The notes: generated from the letters alone by a model not told the origin. A stretch of 64,000 nucleotides of DNA from Chitinophagaceae bacterium (GCA_022841365.1 JALHRP010000009.1:35598-99597); one strand, 5' to 3'; shown: positions 53,180 through 62,551, counted from the stretch's first letter. Numbers and translations: made by a program.

Positions 53180-53267
53180 ATGAACAACTATATCAAAAAG
53201 GTTGAAATTTGCACAATAAAGAACAAATGCAGTAGTGGAAGAAACAAAGTTTAAATAAAAAAAAGAA

Positions 53268-53312
53268 GCACCGCTCCCTCTCTACGGGAGAGGGAGTAGG
53301 AGGGAGAGGCCT
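53268..53312. repeat. CT-rich palindromic intergenic element, family B
   Basis: GCACCGCTCCCTCTCTACGGGAGAGGGAGTAGGAGGGAGAGGCC; CTCCCTCTC/GAGAGGGAG stem at 53274-53296. Confidence 0.8.
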
Positions 53313-53314
53313 TT

Positions 53315-54604
53315 ATGTATCAATCATTAATCAATAAAGAAAAGAAAGTTGCAGTAGTTGGTCTAGGTTATGTGGGATTACCATTGGCATTAGAATTGGC
53401 TGTGCACATGCAGGTGATCGGTTTTGATATCAATCAAAAGCGCATTGAAATGATGCAGCGGAATGAAGACCCCAGCAAGGAAGTGGAAGCTGATCGTTTT
53501 GCAGGCAAAGACATTGTGTTTACAAATGATGTCAATGTATTGAAAGAAGCTTCTTTCTTTATTGTTACTGTTCCCACACCGGTTGATGATCATAAAGTAC
53601 CTGATTTAACGCCATTGGAAAAAGCAAGTGAAACAGTAGGGAAGCTGTTAAAGAAAGGCGATTATGTAATTTATGAAAGCACTACTTATCCGGGATGTAC
53701 AGAAGAAGATTGTATGCCGATACTGGAACAGTTCTCCGGTTTAAAAGGAAAAGTTGATTTTAAAATCGGGTATTCACCTGAGCGAATTAATCCCGGTGAT
53801 AAACAGCATACATTAAACAATACCATTAAGATCGTTTCAGGTTGCGACGCTGAATCGTTACAGGAAATTGCTGCGGTGTATGAAAGTGTAGTAACTGTTG
53901 GTGTACACCGTGCACCAAACATTAAAGTAGCAGAAGCAGGAAAGATCATTGAAAATGCGCAGCGTGATCTCAATATTTCATTGATGAATGAGCTCTCAAT
54001 CATCTTCGATCGCATTGGCATTAACACATTTGATGTGGTGGAAGCGGCAGGTACCAAATGGAACTTTCATAAATACACACCCGGTTTAGTTGGCGGACAT
54101 TGTATTGGTGTAGATCCATACTATCTTACTTACAAAGCACAGCAGTTGGGTTACAATTCAAAAGTAATTGCCAGCGGACGTTTTGTAAATGATGAAATGC
54201 CCCGTTATGTAGCAAAGAAAATTATTCAGCATATCATTAAGCATGCGCCAAACCCTGCTACTGCAAAAGTGTTGGTACTGGGAGCAACGTTTAAAGAAAA
54301 CGTATCTGACATCCGTAATTCGAAAGTAGCGGATATGGTCAGGGAATTACTGGAGTACAATGTAGCTGTTGACTTTGTTGATCCGCATGCAGATGCTGCA
54401 GAAGTAAAACATGAGTACGGATTAACACTTGCGGCAGAAATCGGTAAAGGATATGATGCAATTGTATTAGCAGTCGCTCATCAACCATACACAGCATTTA
54501 CCGAAGAATATCTGTTGTCCATAGCTAATGAGAAAGCCATGTTTGCTGATCTCAAAGGCATCTACCGAAATAAAATTTCAAAACTCAAATACTGGAGTTT
54601 ATAA
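53315..54604 (+). CDS. Nucleotide sugar dehydrogenase (WecC/TviB-like)
   Basis: KKVAVVGLGYVGLPLALELAVHMQVIGFDINQKRI, VPTPVDDHKVPDLTPL, ESTTYPGCTEEDCMPIL, GYSPERINPGDKQHTL, GLVGGHCIGVDPYYLTYKA. Confidence 0.94.
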   Translation: MYQSLINKEKKVAVVGLGYVGLPLALELAVHMQVIGFDINQKRIEMMQRNEDPSKEVEADRFAGKDIVFTNDVNVLKEASFFIVTVPTPVDDHKVPDLTPLEKASETVGKLLKKGDYVIYESTTYPGCTEEDCMPILEQFSGLKGKVDFKIGYSPERINPGDKQHTLNNTIKIVSGCDAESLQEIAAVYESVVTVGVHRAPNIKVAEAGKIIENAQRDLNISLMNELSIIFDRIGINTFDVVEAAGTKWNFHKYTPGLVGGHCIGVDPYYLTYKAQQLGYNSKVIASGRFVNDEMPRYVAKKIIQHIIKHAPNPATAKVLVLGATFKENVSDIRNSKVADMVRELLEYNVAVDFVDPHADAAEVKHEYGLTLAAEIGKGYDAIVLAVAHQPYTAFTEEYLLSIANEKAMFADLKGIYRNKISKLKYWSL

Positions 54605-55668
54605 TGAGCACATTCGACAAAACAATATTGGTAACAGGCGGTGCCGGTTTCATCGGCAGCCATGTGATTCGTCTGTTTGTAAATAAATATCCTCATTACA
54701 AAATTGTAAATGGTGATGCATTAACCTACGCCGGTAATCTGGAGAATCTGAAAGATGTAGAACATCAGCCAAACTATGCATTTGCAAAAGTCGACATCAC
54801 GGACGAAGTTGCAGTGAAAGCCTTATTCAATCATTATCATTTTGATGCAGTGATTCATCTGGCAGCAGAAAGTCATGTTGATCGCAGCATTCTGGATCCG
54901 TTGGCATTTGTAAAAACAAATGTGCTGGGTACGGCTATTTTACTCAATGCATGTCGTAAACATTGGGATGGTAATCATGAAGGCAAGTTATTTTATCATG
55001 TATCAACAGATGAAGTATATGGATCCTTAGGCGAAACAGGTTTCTTTACAGAAGAAACGCCGTACGATCCGCATTCTCCTTACTCTGCATCCAAAGCTGC
55101 GTCAGATCATTTTGTCATGGCTTATCATGATACCTACGGTTTGCCGGTGGTCATGAGTAACTGCAGCAACAACTACGGTTCGCATCATTTTCCGGAAAAA
55201 TTAATTCCGTTGATGATCAACAATATCAAAAACAATAAACCATTGCCCGTATATGGCAAAGGTGAAAATGTGCGTGACTGGTTATTTGTTGAAGATCATG
55301 CAAGAGCAATAGATGTGATTTTTCATAAAGGTAGATTGGGGCAGAGCTATAATGTAGGCGGTTTTAATGAATGGAAGAATATTGATCTGGTTCATTTGCT
55401 CTGCAACATCATGGATAAAAAGCTTGGTCGTGCAGCGGGTGAAAGTGCAAAGCTCATCACCTATGTAAAAGACCGGGCAGGACATGATTTGCGTTATGCC
55501 ATTGATGCAACCAAACTCAACAAAGAATTAGGCTGGAGTCCATCATTACAATTTGAAGAAGGGTTAGAGAAAACAGTAGAATGGTATTTGAATAATGAAG
55601 AATGGATCAATCATGTAACAAGTGGCGATTATCAGAATTACTATGATGTGCAATATGAGAAGAGGTGA
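54604..55668 (+). CDS. rfbB: dTDP-glucose 4,6-dehydratase
   Basis: ILVTGGAGFIGSHVIRLFVNKYPHYKIVNGDALTYAGNLENL, HLAAESHVDRSI, HVSTDEVYGSLGE, TPYDPHSPYSASKAASDHFV. Confidence 0.96.
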   Translation: MSTFDKTILVTGGAGFIGSHVIRLFVNKYPHYKIVNGDALTYAGNLENLKDVEHQPNYAFAKVDITDEVAVKALFNHYHFDAVIHLAAESHVDRSILDPLAFVKTNVLGTAILLNACRKHWDGNHEGKLFYHVSTDEVYGSLGETGFFTEETPYDPHSPYSASKAASDHFVMAYHDTYGLPVVMSNCSNNYGSHHFPEKLIPLMINNIKNNKPLPVYGKGENVRDWLFVEDHARAIDVIFHKGRLGQSYNVGGFNEWKNIDLVHLLCNIMDKKLGRAAGESAKLITYVKDRAGHDLRYAIDATKLNKELGWSPSLQFEEGLEKTVEWYLNNEEWINHVTSGDYQNYYDVQYEKR

Positions 55669-55669
55669 G

Positions 55670-55722
55670 GGCCCCCTCCCGACCTCCCCGGAAGGGGAGG
55701 TCATCAACGCACATGGCTAACT
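55670..55722. repeat. C-rich palindromic intergenic element, family A
   Basis: GGCCCCCTCCCGACCTCCCCGGAAGGGGAGGTCATCAACGCACATGGCTAAC; perfect GACCTCCCC-GGAA-GGGGAGGTC at 55681-55702. Confidence 0.8.
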
Positions 55723-55800
55723 TATTTGACTAGTAAAATTAATTAGTAACGGAATAGTTTTCATATCAGAAATCATACATCTTAAATCAGACATAGCGTA

Positions 55801-56355
55801 ATGGCTTTTTTACAAACAGGTTTCCCCGGCTTAGTGGTATTTGAACCAAATGTATTTGGCGATGAGCGGGGGTATTTCTTTGAATCATACAATCAACAGT
55901 CTTTTGAAAAAGAAGGACTGTTTTATAACTGGGTGCAGGATAATCAATCCAGTTCTGCTTTTGGAGTGATTCGTGGATTGCATTTTCAAAAGGGCGGGCA
56001 TGCACAGGCGAAACTGGTTCGTTGTTTAAGTGGAGTCATTTTAGATGTTGTTGTTGATCTGCGTAAAGATTCGCCCACCTTCAAACAGGTGTATGCGGTA
56101 GAATTAAACTCGAAGAAAAACAATGCATTGCTGGTGCCACGTGGTTTTGCACATGGTTTTTCTGTGTTAAGCGAAACAGCAGAAGTATTGTACAAGTGCG
56201 ATAATTTCTATAATAAACAAAGTGAAGGCGGGTTATTGTACAACGATGCAACGCTGAGCATTGATTGGAAGATTGAAGCAGGAAAAGAAATTGTATCCGG
56301 TAAAGATCAATTGAATGCTGCATTGGCTGATCTCAATGAGGACAGCTTCTTTTAA
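55801..56355 (+). CDS. rfbC: dTDP-4-dehydrorhamnose 3,5-epimerase
   Basis: GLVVFEPNVFGDERGYFFESYNQQSF, QDNQSSSAFGVIRGLHFQ, VPRGFAHGFSVLSE. Confidence 0.95.
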   Translation: MAFLQTGFPGLVVFEPNVFGDERGYFFESYNQQSFEKEGLFYNWVQDNQSSSAFGVIRGLHFQKGGHAQAKLVRCLSGVILDVVVDLRKDSPTFKQVYAVELNSKKNNALLVPRGFAHGFSVLSETAEVLYKCDNFYNKQSEGGLLYNDATLSIDWKIEAGKEIVSGKDQLNAALADLNEDSFF

Positions 56356-56363
56356 AAAATTAT

Positions 56364-57230
56364 ATGGAAAAGCCGGTTATACTTGTTACGGGCAGTAATG
56401 GTCAGCTTGGTAAAGAGCTGAAACAAATTGCTGATCAATTTGCATCCTTCAATTTTGTATTTGCTTCAAGAGAAGATTTAAAACTTCATCACTTTGGATT
56501 GGTTGAGAATTTCTTTGCTGCGTTAAAACCGCAATACTGCATCAACTGTGCCGCCTATACAGCTGTTGATAAAGCAGAAGCAGAAGAAGATATGGCCATG
56601 CTGGTAAATGCTGAAGCCGTTGGAAACCTTGCAGCGGTTTGCAAAAAGCATCAAACAAAATTTATTCATATTTCAACCGATTATGTGTTTGATGGTGAAA
56701 GTGAAACACCCTACAAAGAAGACGATGCAACCGGCCCAATCAATTTGTATGGTCAATCAAAATTGTTGGGTGAGCAATTGTGTATGAAAGAAGATGCTGA
56801 AGCAATCATCATCCGTACTTCATGGGTGTATTCTGAATTCGGCCACAATTTTGTGAAGACGATGATGCGGTTGATGCAGGAACGCAATGAGCTGAATGTA
56901 GTGAGTGATCAGATCGGCTCGCCAACATATGCTGCTGATTTGGCGAAGGCAATCATGGATATTGTTTCTTCCGGAAAATGGGAGAGTGGCGTTTATCATT
57001 ACAGTAACGAAGGCAAGATCAGCTGGTATCAATTTGCACAGGCTATTAAAGAGTTATCGGAAAGTAAAGCCGTTATTCATCCAATCTTAACTGCAGAGTA
57101 TCCCACACCAGCAAAGCGACCAAAATTTTCTCTGCTCAACAAGGATAAAATAAAAACTGTCTTTCAACTTCAGATACCTGATTGGAAAGACAGTTTACAA
57201 ATATGTATTAGACGGATAACGAATGCGTAA
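56364..57230 (+). CDS. rfbD: dTDP-4-dehydrorhamnose reductase
   Basis: ILVTGSNGQLGKELKQI, NCAAYTAVDKAEAEEDMAMLVNAEAVGNLA, HISTDYVFDGESETPYKEDD, NLYGQSKLLGEQ. Confidence 0.95.
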   Translation: MEKPVILVTGSNGQLGKELKQIADQFASFNFVFASREDLKLHHFGLVENFFAALKPQYCINCAAYTAVDKAEAEEDMAMLVNAEAVGNLAAVCKKHQTKFIHISTDYVFDGESETPYKEDDATGPINLYGQSKLLGEQLCMKEDAEAIIIRTSWVYSEFGHNFVKTMMRLMQERNELNVVSDQIGSPTYAADLAKAIMDIVSSGKWESGVYHYSNEGKISWYQFAQAIKELSESKAVIHPILTAEYPTPAKRPKFSLLNKDKIKTVFQLQIPDWKDSLQICIRRITNA

Positions 57231-57242
57231 ATCCTTCGGTCA

Positions 57243-57893
57243 TTATTTTTTCTTTCCTACCGGAAAGATATAGCCGATTGAAAACCCAAAGCTGCTGTTG
57301 TAATAATCTGCACTATTGTTACTGAGATTGCTGAAGCCGTAGTTGTAATCTGCTTTAAGAAGTAATCCGAAATCAAACGCATATAACAGATTTATTCTGC
57401 CGCCGATATCGAGACGTTTGTACTGATCAGCTCCGCTGCCAAAACCAAGATCAGTTATACGTTCATCTCTTGTTGAATTAATGACAGTTGTTCTGGTCTG
57501 CTTTCCTTTTAATGCAACTCCAAATGTGGGCCCTGCAGCAATCATCAACTCACCGCTGCCGAGTTGAAAAGGATATACTACCTCAACCGGAAACTCGATG
57601 TAATTGATTTCCTGTTTAAATTCTTTTGAAAAATTTGCATTCCCTGCATTTTCCTGAACAATTTTATAACCCCGTTTACCCAGTTGTACTTCGGGTTTAA
57701 TGAATAGTTTTTTACCTGCAGGAATTAAAACGGCAATACCTGCTGTTGAAGAAAGGATACTTTGGTTGCTGTCAATAGATGCTGAACGTACATTGGCTGA
57801 ATTCACACCACCGAGCAATGCTATTTTAACCTGTGCGTTTGCAAAAGCAACAATAAGAGGGACTGTGAAAACCGTAAGAATTAGTTTTTTCAT
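57243..57893 (-). CDS. Outer-membrane beta-barrel (porin-family) protein
   Basis: Signal peptide; KIALLGGVNSANVRSASID...; terminal NSSFGFSIGYIFPVGKKK barrel signature. Confidence 0.75.
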   Translation of the reverse strand: MKKLILTVFTVPLIVAFANAQVKIALLGGVNSANVRSASIDSNQSILSSTAGIAVLIPAGKKLFIKPEVQLGKRGYKIVQENAGNANFSKEFKQEINYIEFPVEVVYPFQLGSGELMIAAGPTFGVALKGKQTRTTVINSTRDERITDLGFGSGADQYKRLDIGGRINLLYAFDFGLLLKADYNYGFSNLSNNSADYYNSSFGFSIGYIFPVGKKK

Positions 57894-57940
57894 TGTTGAA
57901 TTTTTACTGGTTTTTGAGAAAGAGTTGATTCTGTTAAAAG

Positions 57941-57968
57941 CAAAAACCGCTTGTGAAAGCGGTTTTTG
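57941..57968. terminator. Perfect 12-bp hairpin, terminator-like on either strand
   Basis: CAAAAACCGCTT-GTGA-AAGCGGTTTTTG. Confidence 0.75.
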
Positions 57969-58105
57969 TTGACCTGCACGGACATTTCTCGAACCATTTT
58001 ATACCAGATTTGACAAGACTTGCGAATCTTTTAACCGCATGAAGATTCAGCAGGTCTTTTTTATTTATTGATTAAGAGGCATGTAAAGCCTGTAAAATTC
58101 AACAA

Positions 58106-59197
58106 ATGAAGCCCGATAAAAATTACCTTGAATTTATCCAGTCTCTAAAGCTGGAGATTATTAACAGCCGCTACCAGGCCGCCAGGCTGGCAAACAGGGA
58201 GCAGTTGCTCTTGTATTATAAAGCAGGCAAAATGCTTTCCGAAAAGGTTAAAGCCCAAAAATGGGGTAATAAGGTACTTGAGCAGATAGCCGTGGATTTA
58301 CAAAGTAACCTGCCAGGTCTCAAAGGTTTTTCCTTTACAAACCTGAAGAAAATGAGGCAATTTTATCAGGCTTACCCGAATTTGAAAATAAGACCGTCAG
58401 CGACGGTCCAAATTGGGGAGGCTTGTTTATCAACCCACGGAAACGCACTTAAGGTAATTGGGCCGTTGCCAACGACCCAATTAGAGTCATTTTACAGCAT
58501 CAGTTTCACCCACCATATACTGTTGTTAAATCGCTGTAAAGGGGCTGAGGAGAGGTTCTTTTACCTTGAAAATGCTGCAATGCAGTATTGGTCGGTTACT
58601 GTTATGGAGCACCAGATTGATTCGGACTTGTTTAAAAAGCAGGGAAAATTGCCGAACAATTTCCAGACTACATTGGCGGAGCCACTGAAACCCTCTGCAC
58701 TTAATGTATTTAAAGACGAGTACCTGCTTGATTTTATTGCCGGTCATGAACTGGATGATGAAAGGCATATTGAGCAGCAAGTGGTGTTAAATATCCGCAA
58801 CTTTATACTGCAAATGGGCAAGGGTTTTTGCTTTATTGGCAACCAATACCGGTTGGAAGTGGACGGGGATGAATTTTTTATTGATCTGTTATTTTTTAAC
58901 CGCCTTTTGCAATGCTTGGTAGCTTTTGAACTAAAGAAAGGAAAATTTAAACCTGCAGATGCGGGACAACTTAATTTTTACCTGAATGTGCTGGACAAAA
59001 AAGTAAAGTTGCCACTGGAAAACTCAAGTATTGGAATTGTACTATGTAAAGAGAAAAATAACACGGTGGTTGAATTTGCCATTAAAAGCTTTGATAAAGC
59101 TATGGGTGTGGCTACTTATAAAACCTCTAAACAAACTCCAGTGCAAATGAAAGGGATATTACCTGATACGGATGAGTTGGGGAAGTTGTTGGAATAA
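58106..59197 (+). CDS. YhcG/DUF1016-type PDDEXK nuclease family protein
   Basis: N-terminal winged-helix-like DUF1016_N; C-terminal FCFIGNQYRLEVDGDEFFIDLLFFNRLLQCLVAFELKKGKFKPADAGQLNFYLNVLD (D...ExK core). Confidence 0.92.
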   Translation: MKPDKNYLEFIQSLKLEIINSRYQAARLANREQLLLYYKAGKMLSEKVKAQKWGNKVLEQIAVDLQSNLPGLKGFSFTNLKKMRQFYQAYPNLKIRPSATVQIGEACLSTHGNALKVIGPLPTTQLESFYSISFTHHILLLNRCKGAEERFFYLENAAMQYWSVTVMEHQIDSDLFKKQGKLPNNFQTTLAEPLKPSALNVFKDEYLLDFIAGHELDDERHIEQQVVLNIRNFILQMGKGFCFIGNQYRLEVDGDEFFIDLLFFNRLLQCLVAFELKKGKFKPADAGQLNFYLNVLDKKVKLPLENSSIGIVLCKEKNNTVVEFAIKSFDKAMGVATYKTSKQTPVQMKGILPDTDELGKLLE

Positions 59198-59299
59198 TTT
59201 TTTGATACCAGTTTAAGTATTTCATAGCATCTTCGATGCATCGCAATCCTTCATCTGTTGGTTAGAATGGAGCAAATAACTTACTTTAAAATATTGCTA

Positions 59300-62200
59300 T
59301 TAGGAACCAATAACTGTAAGCGTAATATTTGCTTTCCCTTTAAGGTAAGAATCCACTACTCCCAAAAGGCTCAACTGTTCCTTTGTTGGATTGCTACCAG
59401 ATAATCCAGGTTGAACAATGAAAAGCTCAAACTCCACCGGATAACCCTTTCTTGCTACTTCTTTAAAAAAACTGATTTTTTCTTTTGAGCCAACTTCTAT
59501 TCTGGAACAGGATTTGCCTTTTCGTTTTTTAGTTTCCCTTCTTAATAAATGTCCGAAAAATTCTTTAGCGTCTTTAAATTTCCAATTAGCCGATTTTATA
59601 GCCTGACCACATACTTCATATAAATCGTCAACCCGCTGGCTAACCTTTCCGGATTTTGCAAACTTTAAATGGTATAGCTGAATATTGATAATCTCCTCAT
59701 GCTGCTTTATTGTAATTATATCTGCTATCTCACCACTATAGTCATCATCGTATATTATATCATAGTCAGCTTCTTTTAAATCACTTATTACTTTGTATTG
59801 AATAGAATCAGTTATTTTTGGTTCAATGCCCTGCGCTTCTTTGCTTAAATCTATGTCTGACCAGTCCTGTTGAATTATATTTTCTTTAGGATAACTTGGA
59901 ATAACATGTTTTAATTCTACATAGTCATTACCAGTTAAAGAAGAGCCATCAACAAACCACCAGGTTATCGGATTTTGATATAAGAAATCCTCCAACACAT
60001 ATTGCTTCTTTCCAATTCTTACAAAGTATTTTTCATTAACTCCTGCAATTCTTTCAATCTTAAAATCATCATACCTGCCATTATTAAAAAGAACCTGCTT
60101 AAACTTTATATTTATTTCCGGCGTTACTAACTCAAAAAGTAGTTCCCCGTTTTCTGAAGGTTCTATCAATTGTAACTCTGCATTGAAGAATTCAGTCTCT
60201 GCCCCATTAATATCAAAAACGATTCTAACTTCAGGCTCTGCCAAAACTTCTTCGCCCCAATCCACCGCAAAAGGTAGAATTATTGGTCTTAGAGATACAG
60301 AGTTGGGAATTAATGTTTCTTTTAAAATAGTATTGGGATCAATATCATCTCTTATAAGTTTAGCACCCACAGAATGGCACCATTCAATAAGCTCCTGAAT
60401 ATCTCCTGTACGTCTTGACCAGATGCGTCCTTTGTAAGAACAACCAATAGATGTCTTTTCCCCTTTTTCATATCCGGAGCCAAATACAAAAGCTTTTTCA
60501 GCACTTTGTTTATCCGCCAATTCTAATGCCTTTTCGATATCGTATCCTGTCCGCATACTGAAAGTCATATTTCTACCCAAAAACTCTTTTAGACCCACAT
60601 TCTGCAAGCGAACTCTTTCGATGCCATGAAAGGCTTTAAATATATTTATCTTATTAATTATCTCTGCCTGCTCTCCAATTATAGCTTTTGCAAGTTCAGG
60701 ATATAACCCTGCATTATCACTCGCATTAATGAACAGTAAATTATTCTTTGTATCCCAGTGAATCACATAAAGATTCCAGATGATGTCGTAAATTTCTTTT
60801 GAATATCCCCAATCAATTTTATTTTTCTTTCCTGTAATTATTATTAAGGTTTTGTTTTCTCTATTTATGTCAGAAAATAAATAATCCAATTCATCAACTC
60901 CCTGAATCCCTTCTTCGAAATTAGACGGGAACCAGTCATTAGTATGGTTCTTATAGACAACCGTGCTAAGTGCCGGTGACAAACTTTGAAATGGAATTTT
61001 ACTTTCGTCCAATCCCACAAAACCTTTAAGGAAGTCAGCAAAATCAATCTCCCTTTTTATCCTTGTTGTACTAACTCTCGGTAACAATGAATTCCAGTCA
61101 GCACCGAGTGCATAAAATTCTTCCAGTTCTGCCTTGACATCAGCATCTTTTAGATTTACAATAATGCTTGCATCTCCTAAGTTTTCATCAAATTTTGTTC
61201 TTGTAAACCTGCCTGCCAACTGGATAGTTATGGGTAAACTTTTTCGGATGTTATGAAATGCTGCTATTTTTAAATTAGGTAAATCAAACCCTTCGCCGAG
61301 CATGTCAACGCAAACAATAATCTTTGCTTGCTTACTCAGAATTTTTCCCTTTGCTTCTTCCCTCTGCACTTTAGTCAAACCTGTATGAATTACAACAGGA
61401 TTAAATTCAGGATATTTTTCATAAATTTTGAAAACCGCATTTGCTTTAGCTTGTGTATTACATCTTGCCATCAAGATATGATCATAACTCACTAAGTCCT
61501 TTCTTAGTCTTTCTATAGCAGCCTGTGCTATTACTTCATCTGCTTTGGCATTATCCCACTCATTAACTTGGATTAATTCAATCTTTTTAAAGTACCCATC
61601 CTCCTGAGCTTTTTTTAAGGAATAATTGAAAATAAATTTCCCATCTAAGTTCTGTCCGTCATTGCGGAAAGGAGTTGCTGTAAATTGAATTACCTTTTCT
61701 TTCTTACAAAGGTTTCTAAAATGAAGCCAGGTAGGTGCTTTTATATGATGTGCTTCATCAATAAAAATATTGGAAACACACTGGCTTAAAGCTGCTTGCA
61801 ATTCAGCAGTTCCTGCACTTATCAAGTCCATTGTTGTAACAATAACATTACAATTTTCGGCAAAAGATAGTAGCTCTTCTTTTGTTTTGAAATTTTCGTA
61901 AAGAATTCCGACTATTGGTTTCTTGGCAGTTGACGAAACTATACCAAACTCTGGTTTTTGGAGATGGCCAAGTGAAATAAATTTTTGGGAAAGTTGCTCC
62001 CTCAAAGGGTCTGAAGGAACAATTACTAATAGTTTTTGGCACTGTTGTGCTATTAACAAAGAAAGCATAGTTTCTGTTTTACCTGTACCAGTAGGCATAA
62101 CAACGGTGGCCATATCATCATCTACTCTCCAATGTGAAAGCACACTAAATATTCCAGCTATCTGAGGTTTGCGTAAGCCAAGAATATCATTCGTTATATC

Positions 62201-62551
62201 TTCTTCTTTAAAAGAAAAGGTATTCTTCCAGCTATTGCGAATTTCCTCTGAATCAAAAGGTTCTTGAAAACCAGGGCATTTTAGCCAAGTGGGAATTACC
62301 GAAGCATCAAAGATATTTTCTGGTGTCGGCTTTTTGTCAATCTGTAAAACTTTAGAAATACCTATAGGATAGGCTTTGTTTTTTTGTACTATGCAGATTA
62401 CGTCGTTATTCTCATTCTTAATTAACAAATGAAAATTTCCAACTTCGATTGAAGAGGACTTAAATTCTCTGACATCAAAAATCTTTTGCTTAATTAAATT
62501 TTTTCCGAATCTATCAATACGGATTAAATCAGGTAGTAAAATTCGCTTCAT
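59300..62551 (-). CDS. SF2 DEAD/DEAH-box (type III Res-like) helicase, possible C-terminal nuclease-like region
   Basis: VVMPTGTGKTETMLSLL (Walker A), IFIDEAHHI (DEAH), FTATPFRND, VCVDMLGEGFDLPNLKIAAFH, ITIQLAGRFTRT (motif VI); C-terminal EIADIITIKQHEEIINIQLYHLKFAKSGKVSQRVDDLYEVCGQA. Confidence 0.88.
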   Translation of the reverse strand: MKRILLPDLIRIDRFGKNLIKQKIFDVREFKSSSIEVGNFHLLIKNENNDVICIVQKNKAYPIGISKVLQIDKKPTPENIFDASVIPTWLKCPGFQEPFDSEEIRNSWKNTFSFKEEDITNDILGLRKPQIAGIFSVLSHWRVDDDMATVVMPTGTGKTETMLSLLIAQQCQKLLVIVPSDPLREQLSQKFISLGHLQKPEFGIVSSTAKKPIVGILYENFKTKEELLSFAENCNVIVTTMDLISAGTAELQAALSQCVSNIFIDEAHHIKAPTWLHFRNLCKKEKVIQFTATPFRNDGQNLDGKFIFNYSLKKAQEDGYFKKIELIQVNEWDNAKADEVIAQAAIERLRKDLVSYDHILMARCNTQAKANAVFKIYEKYPEFNPVVIHTGLTKVQREEAKGKILSKQAKIIVCVDMLGEGFDLPNLKIAAFHNIRKSLPITIQLAGRFTRTKFDENLGDASIIVNLKDADVKAELEEFYALGADWNSLLPRVSTTRIKREIDFADFLKGFVGLDESKIPFQSLSPALSTVVYKNHTNDWFPSNFEEGIQGVDELDYLFSDINRENKTLIIITGKKNKIDWGYSKEIYDIIWNLYVIHWDTKNNLLFINASDNAGLYPELAKAIIGEQAEIINKINIFKAFHGIERVRLQNVGLKEFLGRNMTFSMRTGYDIEKALELADKQSAEKAFVFGSGYEKGEKTSIGCSYKGRIWSRRTGDIQELIEWCHSVGAKLIRDDIDPNTILKETLIPNSVSLRPIILPFAVDWGEEVLAEPEVRIVFDINGAETEFFNAELQLIEPSENGELLFELVTPEINIKFKQVLFNNGRYDDFKIERIAGVNEKYFVRIGKKQYVLEDFLYQNPITWWFVDGSSLTGNDYVELKHVIPSYPKENIIQQDWSDIDLSKEAQGIEPKITDSIQYKVISDLKEADYDIIYDDDYSGEIADIITIKQHEEIINIQLYHLKFAKSGKVSQRVDDLYEVCGQAIKSANWKFKDAKEFFGHLLRRETKKRKGKSCSRIEVGSKEKISFFKEVARKGYPVEFELFIVQPGLSGSNPTKEQLSLLGVVDSYLKGKANITLTVIGS

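Noticed and set aside
53999-54603. Possible duplication of ugd (50816) by the 53315 dehydrogenase
   Set aside because: Motifs differ (WecC/TviB-like versus UGD-like); these are distinct nucleotide-sugar dehydrogenases rather than a recent duplication.
57971-58056. tRNA-like segment on the minus strand (7-bp closing stem, GGTTCGA)
   Set aside because: No canonical T-stem, D-arm or anticodon stem could be folded around GGTTCGAGA; kept only as an unclassified structured region.
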